From Clostridiales bacterium (lineage in GTDB: Bacteria; Bacillota; Clostridia; Saccharofermentanales; Saccharofermentanaceae): a stretch of 43,680 nt of DNA. Within the stretch, counting starts at the first letter, position 1, and the number at the start of each line of letters is the position of its first letter. The stretch is from positions 1-43,680 of the forward strand of contig JAFRRJ010000014.1 of assembly GCA_017428155.1 (NCBI GenBank), in the 5' to 3' direction. A model generated the notes under the pieces. It saw only the letters and a list, made by a program, of their open reading frames with translations, searched no databases and had not been told where the DNA came from. This document shows, piece after piece, positions 15,175-24,221 of the stretch. The translations under genes were made by a program, and so were the position numbers.

Positions 15175-15189
15175 ATAAATGACCTCTTC

Positions 15190-15861
15190 TTATACGAGAA
15201 TAAGTTTTCCGACAGCTTCCTTGAAGTCTTTTGCCTTGCCCGTGTTGAGCAGATAAATGACCTTGGTCATGGAAGCGCTGTTGCGGTACTGCTCCGGAAT
15301 GCTGCCGTATTCTGCGAGTTCTTTTCCGAGTGCTTCGCGGTTCTTCTTCATAGTCTCGACTTCTTCGAGCATCTTCTTGCTTCTTTCTATATTTGAAGCT
15401 CTTTCCTTTTCTATATTCGCATTTGCGCTGTTGGTGCTCTTGGCAGCGATTACAATGCCGAGAACGAAGACTATAACAGCTAACACATAAGGTATCCAGG
15501 CCAATTCTTCAGGGTCAAAGCCATGAATGATCCCTGTGTCCAAAAGGATATAGATTAGCCATCTGAAGACAAAGAATGAGACAGGCGTAACTATGAGCGT
15601 CGGCCAGAAGTATTTGAAACCTGATACCTGTCCGCCCATATTCTTATCTAATGATTTAGCTCTGGCTTCCATATCAGAGATATCATGTTCTGACTTCTCA
15701 TACTCTGTGAATTTTGCCTTAAGGTCTTCAGCAAGTTTCTTGCTTTCCTCCAAAGACATTACAGGCTGAGCTTCCATCTCTGGAACTGACGTTCCGCACT
15801 TGTTACAAAAGAGCGCACCGTCACTGAGTTCCGCACCACACTTACTGCAAATAATTGCCAT
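15190..15861 (-). CDS. Zinc-ribbon/coiled-coil membrane protein, paralogue 2 of 3
   Basis: The 223-aa product has the zinc ribbon CSKCGAELSDGALFCNKCG, a SLEESKKLAEDLKAKF helix, two membrane helices near residues 80-100 and 112-135, a coiled coil containing NANIEKERASNIERSKKML, and the C-terminal IPEQYRNSASMTKV...TGKAKDFKEAV motif. It is the middle member of a three-gene tandem family; the closest agreement with its neighbours is at the zinc ribbon and at the last 35 residues, which suggests these two ends are the functional parts and the membrane section is freer to change. GGGAGG precedes the ATG. Confidence 0.85.
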   Translation of the reverse strand: MAIICSKCGAELSDGALFCNKCGTSVPEMEAQPVMSLEESKKLAEDLKAKFTEYEKSEHDISDMEARAKSLDKNMGGQVSGFKYFWPTLIVTPVSFFVFRWLIYILLDTGIIHGFDPEELAWIPYVLAVIVFVLGIVIAAKSTNSANANIEKERASNIERSKKMLEEVETMKKNREALGKELAEYGSIPEQYRNSASMTKVIYLLNTGKAKDFKEAVGKLILV

Positions 15862-15960
15862 ACCAAATTCCTCCCTTATTTATATGAATTTTTGAAAAAT
15901 TTTTTTAATTCTGAAACGGATATTGACCGGGCTTAACTGCCCGGATTATCCATCGGACGC

Positions 15961-16674
15961 TTACAGCTTGTTAAGGATTTCAACTGCTTCGTAATAGTCC
16001 TTTGCCTTGCCCGATTTGATCAGATGTTTGAGCTGAGTCATCGATGAACTTCTTCTTAAGGCGACGGGTACTATCTCCTCATCCTTATCAAGTTTCTGTT
16101 TCAATACATTGCGTTTTGAAATGAGACTCTCGGTTTTCTTCTCCAGTTCCTTGCGTTTTTCAATATCACGGACTTCACGCTCTGCAATATATTCGTTCTC
16201 GCGTGCTGCTCTTTTTCTAGCCAGAACCACTCCGGTAATAATGATTCCGAGGGGTACAACTACCATCAAGATAGCGGGAACGATCATCGTGTCATATGTA
16301 GGAGAACTTATAGATGAACCGACCATGATCAAATCGAATAAGAGAAAAGCAACTGCAGCACCGATAAGATAAGGCCAGAAGAACCTGAACATTGAGAATC
16401 TCCTGTGGCTTGTATCCAAAGGCTTTGCAAGGATTGCCTTGTTGTCTTCTATCTCCTGATTCAGCTTCTCAAGTTCAGTGTATTCCTTCTGAAGCTTTTC
16501 CACGAGAAGAAGACTGTCCTCAATAGACATATGAGGAACCGGCTTTTCCTTAAGATCTGAAGATTTGGAAACTGCTGATTCCTGAGTCCTGCCAAACTCT
16601 GTGACAGTACCGCAGTTGTTGCAAAAGTTTGCACCATCCTCAAGCTGAATCCCACAATGACTGCAATAAAACAT
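15961..16674 (-). CDS. Zinc-ribbon/coiled-coil membrane protein, paralogue 1 of 3
   Basis: The 237-aa protein starts with CSHCGIQLEDGANFCNNCG, then MSIEDSLLLVEKLQKEY, paired membrane helices at about residues 98-118 and 130-152, a Lys/Glu-rich coiled coil, and a C-terminal VPVALRRSSSMTQLKHLIKS plus GKAKDYYEAVEIL. It is first in the three-gene minus-strand array and 100 bp upstream of paralogue 2, so a separate promoter for the downstream pair is possible. GGGGGAGGG lies 8 nt before the ATG. It diverges from the lipoprotein gene at 16895. Confidence 0.85.
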   Translation of the reverse strand: MFYCSHCGIQLEDGANFCNNCGTVTEFGRTQESAVSKSSDLKEKPVPHMSIEDSLLLVEKLQKEYTELEKLNQEIEDNKAILAKPLDTSHRRFSMFRFFWPYLIGAAVAFLLFDLIMVGSSISSPTYDTMIVPAILMVVVPLGIIITGVVLARKRAARENEYIAEREVRDIEKRKELEKKTESLISKRNVLKQKLDKDEEIVPVALRRSSSMTQLKHLIKSGKAKDYYEAVEILNKL

Positions 16675-16848
16675 ATAAACAACCCTCCCCCAAAAACTCC
16701 CAATGTATATACTATCACATTTATTTGAGAAATATACACTGCTTGTGAATATTTATGCACAATTTTGCATAAGTGGTTCTGTGAGATTTCACAAATCCGG
16801 GAGGATCTGTTTTCGCGCTGACAAAGATATATCTGATAAAGGATTTGA

Positions 16849-16854
16849 TATAAT
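16849..16854 (+). promoter_or_regulatory. -10 box for the lipoprotein/GH95 operon
   Basis: TATAAT in the context GATATAATTG lies 41 bp before the lipoprotein ATG and 25 bp before its GGGAGGA ribosome site. A CTGACA at 16818-16823 is 25 bp away, too far for a standard -35, so only the -10 is claimed. Confidence 0.4.
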
Positions 16855-16894
16855 TGTTTAGAAAGAATAGAAACGCACATCAGCGGGAGGATAT

Positions 16895-17542
16895 ATGAAG
16901 AGATTAATCAGTCTGGTGCTTGCATGCGTATTAGCTGTGGGCATCGTATCATGCGGCAAACCGGCAAAGCAGTCTTCGGGGATCGCAACTGCATCAAATC
17001 AGGGCACCAACAGACCTGCACCTTCAGGTGCGGTTTACTCACTTGCGGGCAAGAGTGATGACGACATCAAGTCGATGCTAACTGTTCTTTCCGACGTAAA
17101 GGACGGTGACAAGCTTCTTGATTACACGGCCAAATTCGAAGTTCAGCCCGATACCTTTGTGGTAGGTGAGTCCAAGACCGATTATGCATACTATTTCCCG
17201 GTCAAGGGCGATTCTATTAACTGTATCACGGACATTACTTTGCTTGAGGTCGAACTTAATCCCAGCGAGGCGATCCTTACGAGCAACCAGAGCATGGTAA
17301 TCATATCGATGCATTTTGACGATGTCGAGTTCGCGAAAAAAGTTTACGACCTGATCGACGGTTTCCGCTCTGACATGACAGGCTTTAGTGTCTTTGACGA
17401 TAGCAAGCTCGATACTGCTGACGGTCTCAGATGGAGCAAGGACATAAGAAGAGACGACGGAAGTCAGCTTCGCTTCAATCTGTCTTTATATCCCGAAGAT
17501 TCTCACTATATCGTTTACGCGCAGATACCGGTAAAGAGATAA
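16895..17542 (+). CDS. Predicted lipoprotein coupled to the fucosidase gene
   Basis: The 215-aa product has a signal peptide and lipobox (AVGIVSC, Cys near residue 21) followed by a Ser/Pro/Gln-rich linker and a soluble domain with alternating acidic helices and strands (DDDIKSMLTVLSDVKDGDKL, MVIISMHFDDVEFAKKVYDL). No family was recognised, but its general form resembles the lipoprotein at 11874. GGGAGGATAT precedes the ATG. The TAA is immediately followed by the ATG of the GH95 gene, so the two are translated from one mRNA. A sugar-binding or sensing role is possible from context but there is no direct sequence evidence. Confidence 0.8.
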   Translation: MKRLISLVLACVLAVGIVSCGKPAKQSSGIATASNQGTNRPAPSGAVYSLAGKSDDDIKSMLTVLSDVKDGDKLLDYTAKFEVQPDTFVVGESKTDYAYYFPVKGDSINCITDITLLEVELNPSEAILTSNQSMVIISMHFDDVEFAKKVYDLIDGFRSDMTGFSVFDDSKLDTADGLRWSKDIRRDDGSQLRFNLSLYPEDSHYIVYAQIPVKR

Positions 17543-19666
17543 ATGCACGGGCAAAAACCGAGTGACTTCATAAGCTTCGATAAGCCTGCATCCTGCTGGA
17601 ACGAGGCGTTTCCTGCAGGCAATGGCAGAATGGGAGCGATGGTTTTCGGAGGCGTCGCGACAGAGCTTTTGCAGTTAAATGAAGACAGCGTCTGGTACGG
17701 CGGTCCCAAAGACAGGATAAATCCTTCAGCAAAAGATTCGCTTCCAAAGATACGCGCCCTGATAGATGAAGGAAGGATCTCGGAGGCTCAGGATCTTTGC
17801 GCGCTTGCGCTGTCGGGCACTCCTGATACCATGAGTCACTACGAACCGTTATGCAATCTTTATGTGCTTTTCGGTTACGATGACGATTCGTGTACTGATT
17901 ACAGCCGCGTACTTGATATAGCAAATTCGGAAATACGCGTTAGTTACGTTAAGGACGGCGCGCGCTTTACAAGGAGCGTGATCGCAAGTTATCCCGACAA
18001 GGTCATTGCACTAAAGCTCGGGTGTGATAAGGACGGCATGATATCATTCCGGACGCAGCTTGCACGCGGCAATATTACGTGGGATATGAGACCTTACAAA
18101 CAGCAGGTTTACAGGAATCCCGGATATAACAGCTGCGTTGATTCAGTGAGATGTTCTTCTCCTTCCACATGTGTTCTCACCGGAAGATGCGGAGGCACAG
18201 GCGCGAACGGATTTGCCTGCGGGATAAGGGTGCTTGCTGACGGCGGCGAGGTCCGGACTGTCGGCGGCAGCATTGAAGTAACCGGAGCAGATTCTGCTCT
18301 GATACTGATCGCTGCATCGACGGAGTTTTACGATAAGGATATAAAGCATCATATAGACAGCGTTCTTAATTCGGCTTCCGGTAAAGGCTGCAAAGCGCTT
18401 TGGGCAGATCACTTTGCTGATTACGGATCGTTATACGGCAGGACTTCGCTTACACTTCCTGATGAAGAATGGGAAGTCGTAAGGATGTTCAACTTCGGCA
18501 AATACCTTATGATCTCCGGAAGCCGTGAAGGCTCTCAGCCATTGAATCTGCAAGGCATATGGAATAAGGATACCGACCCTGCGTGGGGCTCAAAATTCAC
18601 GATAAATATCAATACCGAGATGAACTACTGGCCGTGTGAAGTCTTAGACTTGCCCGAGTGCCATATGCCTCTTTTTGATCTCATCGAAAGAATGAAGCCG
18701 CGCGGTGAGGAAGTTGCTTCAAAGATGTACGGAATGCGCGGATTCGTTGCACACCACAACACCGATATATTTGGCGACTGCGCGCCTCAGGACACCTGTC
18801 TGTCATCGACATACTGGGTGCTCGGTGCCGCATGGCTGTGCCTTCATATCTGGGAGCACTACCGCTACACTTGCAACGTGGATTTTCTCCGCTCGCACTT
18901 TGACACTATGGTTCAGGCAGCAGTCTTTATCGCTGATTATTCCGTTGTTGATGACGGCTATCTAACACTCTCGCCTACTATCTCTCCCGAGAATGAATAC
19001 GAACTTCCGGGCGGCGGGAAAGGCTGTGTCTGCAAGGGCGCATCGATGGACGACCAGATAATTTACGAACTGTTTGATGCAGTTATGGCTGCTGATAACG
19101 TCCTGCATTCCGGGCGTCCCGAGATCGAAGAGATCAGGGATCTGCTGCCCCTTGTAAGGCCGGTCACTGTCGGCACTGACGGACGCATTATGGAGTGGCA
19201 TAAAGACGTTAAGGAGACCGATTCCGGCCACCGCCATATCTCACATCTTTTCGGGCTCTTTCCCGGCACCACAATAAAAGGCGATGAGCTTCTTTCTGCT
19301 GCATCGAAAACTCTTTCCGCAAGACTTGAATCCGGCAGCGGCCACACCGGCTGGAGCAGAGCGTGGATAATCAATCTGTACGCAGCTCTGGGGCAGGGAG
19401 ACGAGGCATATAAACACATAAAACTGCTTATGGAAAACTCGCTTCTTCCGAATCTTTTTGATGACCACCCGCCGTTCCAGATCGACGGCAATTTCGGCCT
19501 TGTATCAGGCATCGTCCGCATGATCTTAGGCCGCGAAGGCAAGCTCCTTCCCGCGCTCCCTTCTGTATGGAAGGACGGCTCGATCAAGGGCTTCAAGCTT
19601 CCCGGAGGCAGCCTAATCGACCTCGTATGGGAAGATTACAAGGTTGTAAGCAAGGAAAGATACTGA
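17543..19666 (+). CDS. GH95 family glycoside hydrolase (alpha-L-fucosidase type)
   Basis: The 707-aa enzyme carries GH95 motifs throughout: PAGNGRMGAMVFGG and LNEDSVWYGGP in the N-terminal beta-domain, then in the (alpha/alpha)6 barrel PLNLQGIWN, NINTEMNYWP (Asn355, Asn357), SPENEYE (Glu483), GHTGWSRAW and QIDGNFG (Asp648). These match the Asn/Asn, general-acid Glu and Asp residues known in the family, which removes alpha-1,2-linked L-fucose (some members act on L-galactose) from host glycans or plant xyloglucan. There is no signal peptide, so it should act in the cytoplasm on imported oligosaccharides. It is slightly short because the C-terminal beta domain looks reduced. The ATG directly follows the upstream TAA. 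Exact specificity is not predictable. Confidence 0.93.
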   Translation: MHGQKPSDFISFDKPASCWNEAFPAGNGRMGAMVFGGVATELLQLNEDSVWYGGPKDRINPSAKDSLPKIRALIDEGRISEAQDLCALALSGTPDTMSHYEPLCNLYVLFGYDDDSCTDYSRVLDIANSEIRVSYVKDGARFTRSVIASYPDKVIALKLGCDKDGMISFRTQLARGNITWDMRPYKQQVYRNPGYNSCVDSVRCSSPSTCVLTGRCGGTGANGFACGIRVLADGGEVRTVGGSIEVTGADSALILIAASTEFYDKDIKHHIDSVLNSASGKGCKALWADHFADYGSLYGRTSLTLPDEEWEVVRMFNFGKYLMISGSREGSQPLNLQGIWNKDTDPAWGSKFTININTEMNYWPCEVLDLPECHMPLFDLIERMKPRGEEVASKMYGMRGFVAHHNTDIFGDCAPQDTCLSSTYWVLGAAWLCLHIWEHYRYTCNVDFLRSHFDTMVQAAVFIADYSVVDDGYLTLSPTISPENEYELPGGGKGCVCKGASMDDQIIYELFDAVMAADNVLHSGRPEIEEIRDLLPLVRPVTVGTDGRIMEWHKDVKETDSGHRHISHLFGLFPGTTIKGDELLSAASKTLSARLESGSGHTGWSRAWIINLYAALGQGDEAYKHIKLLMENSLLPNLFDDHPPFQIDGNFGLVSGIVRMILGREGKLLPALPSVWKDGSIKGFKLPGGSLIDLVWEDYKVVSKERY

Positions 19667-19756
19667 TTGGTTTTGCGGGAGAGAGATTTTTTGGCAGATT
19701 GCATAAAATATTGAAGCTGTCTTGACGGATCCCATCCAAAGCCGAAGTGATTTTGA

Positions 19757-20006
19757 CGTGTCACATTAAATGCTATTTTTCTTCCAACTTTTTCGGCAAA
19801 AAAGTTGGAAGAAAAGTTGGAAAACACCTGATTCCAACATTTTCGCCATGTTTTGAGGCAAAAAAGTTGGAAGAAAAGTCGGAAAACGTCTGATTACAAC
19901 ATTTTCGTCCAACATTTGCTCCAACATTTTCGGCAAAAAAGTTGGAAACCTTGAAGTGGTAACGTAAAAGTAGACACCAAAAGTCGAGCATTGAGTTGAG
20001 CATTGG
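19757..20006. repeat. Interspersed repeat, copy A, with TTCCAAC/GTTGGAA hairpins
   Basis: The first 37 bases (19757-19793) are identical to 40745-40781. They form the left part of a 17-bp stem (19777-19793 with 19799-19815, loop CGGCA). Further GTTGGAA modules follow, with CCAACATTTTCGGC-AAAAAAGTTGG near 19922-19945, and the copy ends in AAAGTCGAGCATTGAGTTGA (to about 20006), matching the motif seen at 386 and 40921. The region 19667-20078 holds this repeat and no supportable gene; frames across it are translated repeat. Confidence 0.8.
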
Positions 20007-20078
20007 AAAAGATACCACCATTAAGCTCTTCCAACCCGTGAACGGGAATCCGCGCGCCCGTCAATAATGCCAACCCCT

Positions 20079-20306
20079 TTAGAAAGTGTTCTCCGGATCG
20101 AACTTCTCAAAATTGAAATAGCTTAAGTCAATCGGGTATTCTACATCTTCGAAAATATCCACGAAGAAGAACTGATCCTTATCGGGATTGTAATAAGTAT
20201 CGTAGGAAAGTACGTACAACTCTTCGCCGCGCTGCTTTGACATCTTCTCCTCATCGAAGATCCCGACTTCTGGAACGTCGTTATTGTTGCTGATGTTCTG
20301 CATCAA
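20079..20306 (-). CDS. Small acidic hypothetical protein, possibly a remnant
   Basis: The 75-aa frame reads MMQNISNNNDVPEVGIFDEE...YVLSYDTYYNPDKDQFFFVDIF, acidic and rich in aromatic residues, with a plausible protein-like composition. No ribosome site is visible before either Met, and it lies just beside a repeat, so it may be the tail of a decayed longer gene. No family recognised. The 20307-20581 stretch upstream holds no further gene. Confidence 0.4.
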   Translation of the reverse strand: MMQNISNNNDVPEVGIFDEEKMSKQRGEELYVLSYDTYYNPDKDQFFFVDIFEDVEYPIDLSYFNFEKFDPENTF

Positions 20307-20581
20307 ATGATCATGCTGGCACTAACTTATCAAGAATCTCATAGATTTTGGCGGTAAAACCGTAAGAATTTGTCCCTAACCGGGCGGGCGCACGCGGTGC
20401 TAACCTTTAATAGAAAGTGGGTTTGCGCGGCACGTGTCTTCTGAAAGATTTGGGGCGCGCGCGGTGCTGCCCAAAATATGAGCGGGGACGCTTTTTCTGA
20501 AAATGTTGGAGTGCGTGGGGCAGATTTTCAAAATCAGCGGGAGCGCAGTGACAGTTATAAAAGCACGGGGGGAACGGTCTT

Positions 20582-21745
20582 ATGTTGAGAAAAGCTGCAG
20601 CGGTGATAATGATGCTGGCTATATGTTTTTCGGGCGCGGCGTGTGCGCAGAAAAACGGGTGCAAGACCAGCGGTAAGCCCTACATTAACAGGAATGAGCA
20701 GTTGGTAATAACGGACGGCTTTAAATACTGGACTGAAGAGAATCAGACCGACAATTTCATAGCATACAAGAACAGCAAGGGCGAGACAGTACTCTATGTC
20801 ATGAGGGAAGGGAAATCATCTCCATATTCCACTGACGGGCTTTGTGATGTTACGCCCGGCAAAGCATATACGATCACTTACGACTCGCAGCATGTAACGG
20901 GAGGCGTAGCGGGCGTCCACGAGTATTATTTTCTGACGGTATACAGCTGCGAAGAGTGCAGCTATGACAGGCTTTTCGAGAACGGAATAAGCTGGAACAG
21001 CGATTGGGTAGAAGATTATCCCATAATAGGCGGCAGGGATGGCAGCCGTTACGTTGCGCTTAAAGGCGCTTTCGGCGGATATGACGTGTTTACCGAGATG
21101 AGCGGAAAGCTGCATTTCAACCAGATAAGAGAGGTTATGGTTCCTTTAACGGTCAACGGCAGAGCTGAGGAACTTCAGATCAATGTGTTCTGTAACTGGG
21201 TGCTGTCTAACGATTACATAATCAACAAGATGGTCACCAGGAAATACGAGAATGAGAAAAAGTTTGTTTTCATGGATTGCTATCACACAGATATTTATGA
21301 CAAAACTTCCGACTACAATTGCGACACGTTCGAAAAGCTGGCGACCGGCTCAAAATACTACAGGAACGATTTCAAGTTCTACATTGAAGATGGAGAGAAG
21401 CCTGCTGAAGGAAGGCGCCTGATCACATATGAGGAAATGGCGTCCATGACTGCGGAAGAACTCGGTCTTGAAGACTGGCTTTATAACAATATCTACTACG
21501 GGTGGAAGGACAGAGAAAACGGACGCGAGAGTGTATACAACGAAGAGGGTGGACCGCCCAGAAAATGTGACGTGCTGATCTTCACCGGCAACTTCGAAAG
21601 AGATACGTTTATCAATTACGATAAGAATCTGAGACTTGAAGTCATCGGCAGCGTGCCGCTTGACGAGGATGCGGGTGAAGGGGCCTTCCAGTATTACATA
21701 CTGTTTTTAAACTCTGACTTCAATGATTTCCTGCCGCAGGAGTAA
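20582..21745 (+). CDS. Predicted lipoprotein, function unknown
   Basis: The 387-aa protein starts MLRKAAAVIMMLAICFSGAA, followed directly by C at residue 21, a clean signal peptide and lipobox. The mature domain is rich in aromatic and acidic residues, with a YCxx-type 'YSCEECSYDRLFENGISW' segment and a 'RRLITYEEMASMTAEELGLE' helix. I recognise no named family. GGGGGAA lies 8 nt before the ATG. It opens a run of plus-strand envelope genes reaching to 27133; the 143-bp gap to the next gene could hold another promoter. Confidence 0.8.
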   Translation: MLRKAAAVIMMLAICFSGAACAQKNGCKTSGKPYINRNEQLVITDGFKYWTEENQTDNFIAYKNSKGETVLYVMREGKSSPYSTDGLCDVTPGKAYTITYDSQHVTGGVAGVHEYYFLTVYSCEECSYDRLFENGISWNSDWVEDYPIIGGRDGSRYVALKGAFGGYDVFTEMSGKLHFNQIREVMVPLTVNGRAEELQINVFCNWVLSNDYIINKMVTRKYENEKKFVFMDCYHTDIYDKTSDYNCDTFEKLATGSKYYRNDFKFYIEDGEKPAEGRRLITYEEMASMTAEELGLEDWLYNNIYYGWKDRENGRESVYNEEGGPPRKCDVLIFTGNFERDTFINYDKNLRLEVIGSVPLDEDAGEGAFQYYILFLNSDFNDFLPQE

Positions 21746-21888
21746 CTGCAACATTTAGGGCTGATAATCTGTATTTATAGTATCGAAGGAGTTCTTTGCA
21801 CAGCTCGAAAATCTTATTTCAGGATTTTCCGTGCCCGCCCCGGAAAAGACCAAAAAGAGCATTCATACCGCGGAGGAGAGAGGCGAAT

Positions 21889-23040
21889 ATGAATAAGAAA
21901 CCGGTCAGAATAATTGCAGCGGTGATGGCCTGCGCGATGCTTGGCGCGTGTCAGAAAGACCGGGGCGGGCTTATTCCAAGCCACGATAAAATTGAGGATG
22001 CCACAAAAGTCGAGCAGATCTTAGACCGCCTTAACTGGTGCAACGACCTTGATCTCATGGTCTACAGCGAACTGGATAACTATGATAAATATCTCGGCTA
22101 CTTCGATCTGCTTCAGACATACGATTTCAATTATCTGCTCTTAAATATAGACGGCGGTCAATATATCTTCATGATGTACCGTTTTACAGAGACCACAAAG
22201 CAGATTGATGCACTGAAGAATGTCAGTAAGAACTACACAGGCGATAAACTGAATCTGTTTTTTGAGACCGAATCACACAAGGTATCAGGAGACAGAGGGT
22301 GTTTTCCTCAGGCAGATCACGTAAGATGCATCCTTAAAGTTGATGACGGTTTTGATCCGGATAAATGCACGGTTTACGCTGAAGGATATGGGGCTCCGGT
22401 TATTGAGAAATATCAGGGCGGCGTCGTACGTGTCGACGGAAAGTACGGCTTCGTCGATGCGGACCTCAACATTAAGCAGCCGGTCGTACACGGGAATATT
22501 AATGATTTTGAGACAGACAGGGTCGATGGTTATTACTGGATGGTCGATGACGGCACCATGGCGTTGCTCGATCATGGCGGCAATATTGTCTTGAGCCAGA
22601 GTTACACCAGCATTATCTGCATCAACCCCGACAGGTTTCTCGTGACAAAGATGGACGAAAACGGTTTCTGCACGACAGGGATCGTTGACAGCCACGAGAA
22701 TGTAGTTTGTGACTTTATCTCCGGCTCGGTTGAGATGCAGCGTATCGGAATCTATAACGCGAAGGGCCAGTACATCTTATCCAGTGGCGGCCTTAAAGGC
22801 GTTATCGATGAAGACCTCAATGTCATAATCGAGCCGAAGTATTCAGAAGTCGTCGAGTACTGCGGTGAGAGTCCAAACATGTTCTACGTTGTCGAGAACG
22901 GTATCGGCAAGTGCGCGGTCGTTGACAACACGGGAGAGTTCCAGACAGGCTTTGATTACGACGAGTGGTATGACGCATATAAGGTCTACTTTGATTCCAA
23001 GGGCGGATACAGTACCGACTATTTCGGAAAAGGAGAGTAG
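21889..23040 (+). CDS. WG-repeat lipoprotein
   Basis: The ATG at 21889 is chosen because GGAGGAG stands before it and a signal sequence follows (MNKKPVRIIAAVMACAMLGA, then Cys21); the longer frame from 21796 has neither. The 383-aa product has a lipobox and, in its C-terminal half, several WG/KWG-type repeats of the pattern 'G.(Y/K)GF(V/I)D...': VDGKYGFVDADLNIKQPVV, MVDDGTMALLDHGGNIVLSQ, LSSGGLKGVIDEDLNVIIEP and ENGIGKCAVVDNTGEFQTGF. Such repeats build beta-propeller-like surfaces, probably for binding on the outside of the cell. The N-terminal half contains an unassigned globular region. It lies in a same-strand row of surface-protein genes. Confidence 0.85.
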   Translation: MNKKPVRIIAAVMACAMLGACQKDRGGLIPSHDKIEDATKVEQILDRLNWCNDLDLMVYSELDNYDKYLGYFDLLQTYDFNYLLLNIDGGQYIFMMYRFTETTKQIDALKNVSKNYTGDKLNLFFETESHKVSGDRGCFPQADHVRCILKVDDGFDPDKCTVYAEGYGAPVIEKYQGGVVRVDGKYGFVDADLNIKQPVVHGNINDFETDRVDGYYWMVDDGTMALLDHGGNIVLSQSYTSIICINPDRFLVTKMDENGFCTTGIVDSHENVVCDFISGSVEMQRIGIYNAKGQYILSSGGLKGVIDEDLNVIIEPKYSEVVEYCGESPNMFYVVENGIGKCAVVDNTGEFQTGFDYDEWYDAYKVYFDSKGGYSTDYFGKGE

Positions 23041-23112
23041 CGGAAGAATCCGGTGCCATAGTAGAATTTGTGTATATGGGATTTAGGCATTACAGATGTG
23101 GGGTATATGGTA

Positions 23113-24198
23113 ATGAAGAAGAAAACATTAATAAAGATCGCGGCGGTGTGCATGATAGTTGCCGGGGTAGCGGCAATATCATTTGCTGTTTTAGAAAAGA
23201 ATGAGAAATTCTCAGATAGTAACTCCTTTTTTTCAAAGGACGAGTTCAAGAAAAAGAAGATAATGTCGCAGTGTCAACATTCTCTGGACGGTGACTTCCA
23301 ATGGACATTCTATCCGGAGAACAATGTTCTGGGGCTTGTTGCTTTAGCCAAAGTAAGGGGACAAAGCTATGACAAAGACGTGTATGTATTCGAAAGTCAG
23401 AAAGATAATGTTCTTGTGATTAAAGCGCTAAAGAATGATGCTCCTTCCGGTTTATTCACCGATGAGTTTAATTTCGATCGCTTTGGAACAGCTTCCGGAT
23501 TTGACCAAAAGGATTATTTCTATTTGATGCTGGAATATGACAGCATCTTTGGTGAAGGTTATACATACAGTTGTGAATACAACGAATTCGATAACTATAG
23601 TGGTATAGAAATCCGGATTAATATGAAAGATGAATTGGGATTGGAAAAGGGCCTCATATACAGCGAGAATTTATCACGCTGTAAAAGCATTTATTCTCAG
23701 TCTTTTGACGCAGAATCCGGAAGCTGGAATGAAGTATCAGTGGAAGAAACACATGATAGCAGCGGTTTAGGTTCTACTATGAGTGCGGGTTATCTTAGAG
23801 TTTCGCAAAGTACGGAAGGTTTTCGCGATGATCCGGAGGAACGTCTGCGGATTATCAATTATGGTTACGATAGAATAAGTACAGATGGCGATATCTTCAC
23901 TGTGCGGTTGGATATAGGATTTTACGGTGAGAATTCACACATAGAACAGAACAGTGAGATCAAATTATATTATTGGTCAGGTGATGAATATGTAGATGTC
24001 ACACCTGAGGACATCAGACTTGAAGATCTTGAATATGACAGCGATAACCAGCATGTCCAGCGCGGAGTTATAACATTCACCTACAAATACAAAGGTTTTG
24101 ATGAATTTGAATTTAGAGACGGTATAGAAGACGGTCACTACAGATTGGACATCGGATCACATGAGACTTATTTTTTCAAGGAATTTGTCGAATGGTAA
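23113..24198 (+). CDS. Membrane-anchored protein, tandem paralogue 1 of 3
   Basis: The start at 23113 is preferred because GTGGGG is 9 nt upstream; the frame could begin earlier (23068) without a ribosome site. The 361-aa product has one N-terminal hydrophobic segment (IKIAAVCMIVAGVAAISFAV) as a signal anchor, then an extracytoplasmic domain. Shared with the next two genes are a C...L.G.F.W.FYPENNVLGL block, a Y..D.YVFES strand, YVDVTPEDI and a C-terminal Y.LDIGSHETYFFKEFVEW. No named family. It is somewhat more AT-rich than its two paralogues. The three are probably one operon. Confidence 0.8.
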   Translation: MKKKTLIKIAAVCMIVAGVAAISFAVLEKNEKFSDSNSFFSKDEFKKKKIMSQCQHSLDGDFQWTFYPENNVLGLVALAKVRGQSYDKDVYVFESQKDNVLVIKALKNDAPSGLFTDEFNFDRFGTASGFDQKDYFYLMLEYDSIFGEGYTYSCEYNEFDNYSGIEIRINMKDELGLEKGLIYSENLSRCKSIYSQSFDAESGSWNEVSVEETHDSSGLGSTMSAGYLRVSQSTEGFRDDPEERLRIINYGYDRISTDGDIFTVRLDIGFYGENSHIEQNSEIKLYYWSGDEYVDVTPEDIRLEDLEYDSDNQHVQRGVITFTYKYKGFDEFEFRDGIEDGHYRLDIGSHETYFFKEFVEW

Positions 24199-24221
24199 CT
24201 GAATAGAGGGGTACAGGTGTT

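Noticed and set aside
19636..20021. Minus-strand short frames in repeat A
   Set aside because: They encode repeated FSSNFFA-like peptides from the GTTGGAA modules, without start signals; the repeat structure explains the absence of stops.
21796..21888. Extended N-terminus of the WG-repeat protein
   Set aside because: The extension is basic, without signal character; GGAGGAG and a lipoprotein signal begin at 21889.
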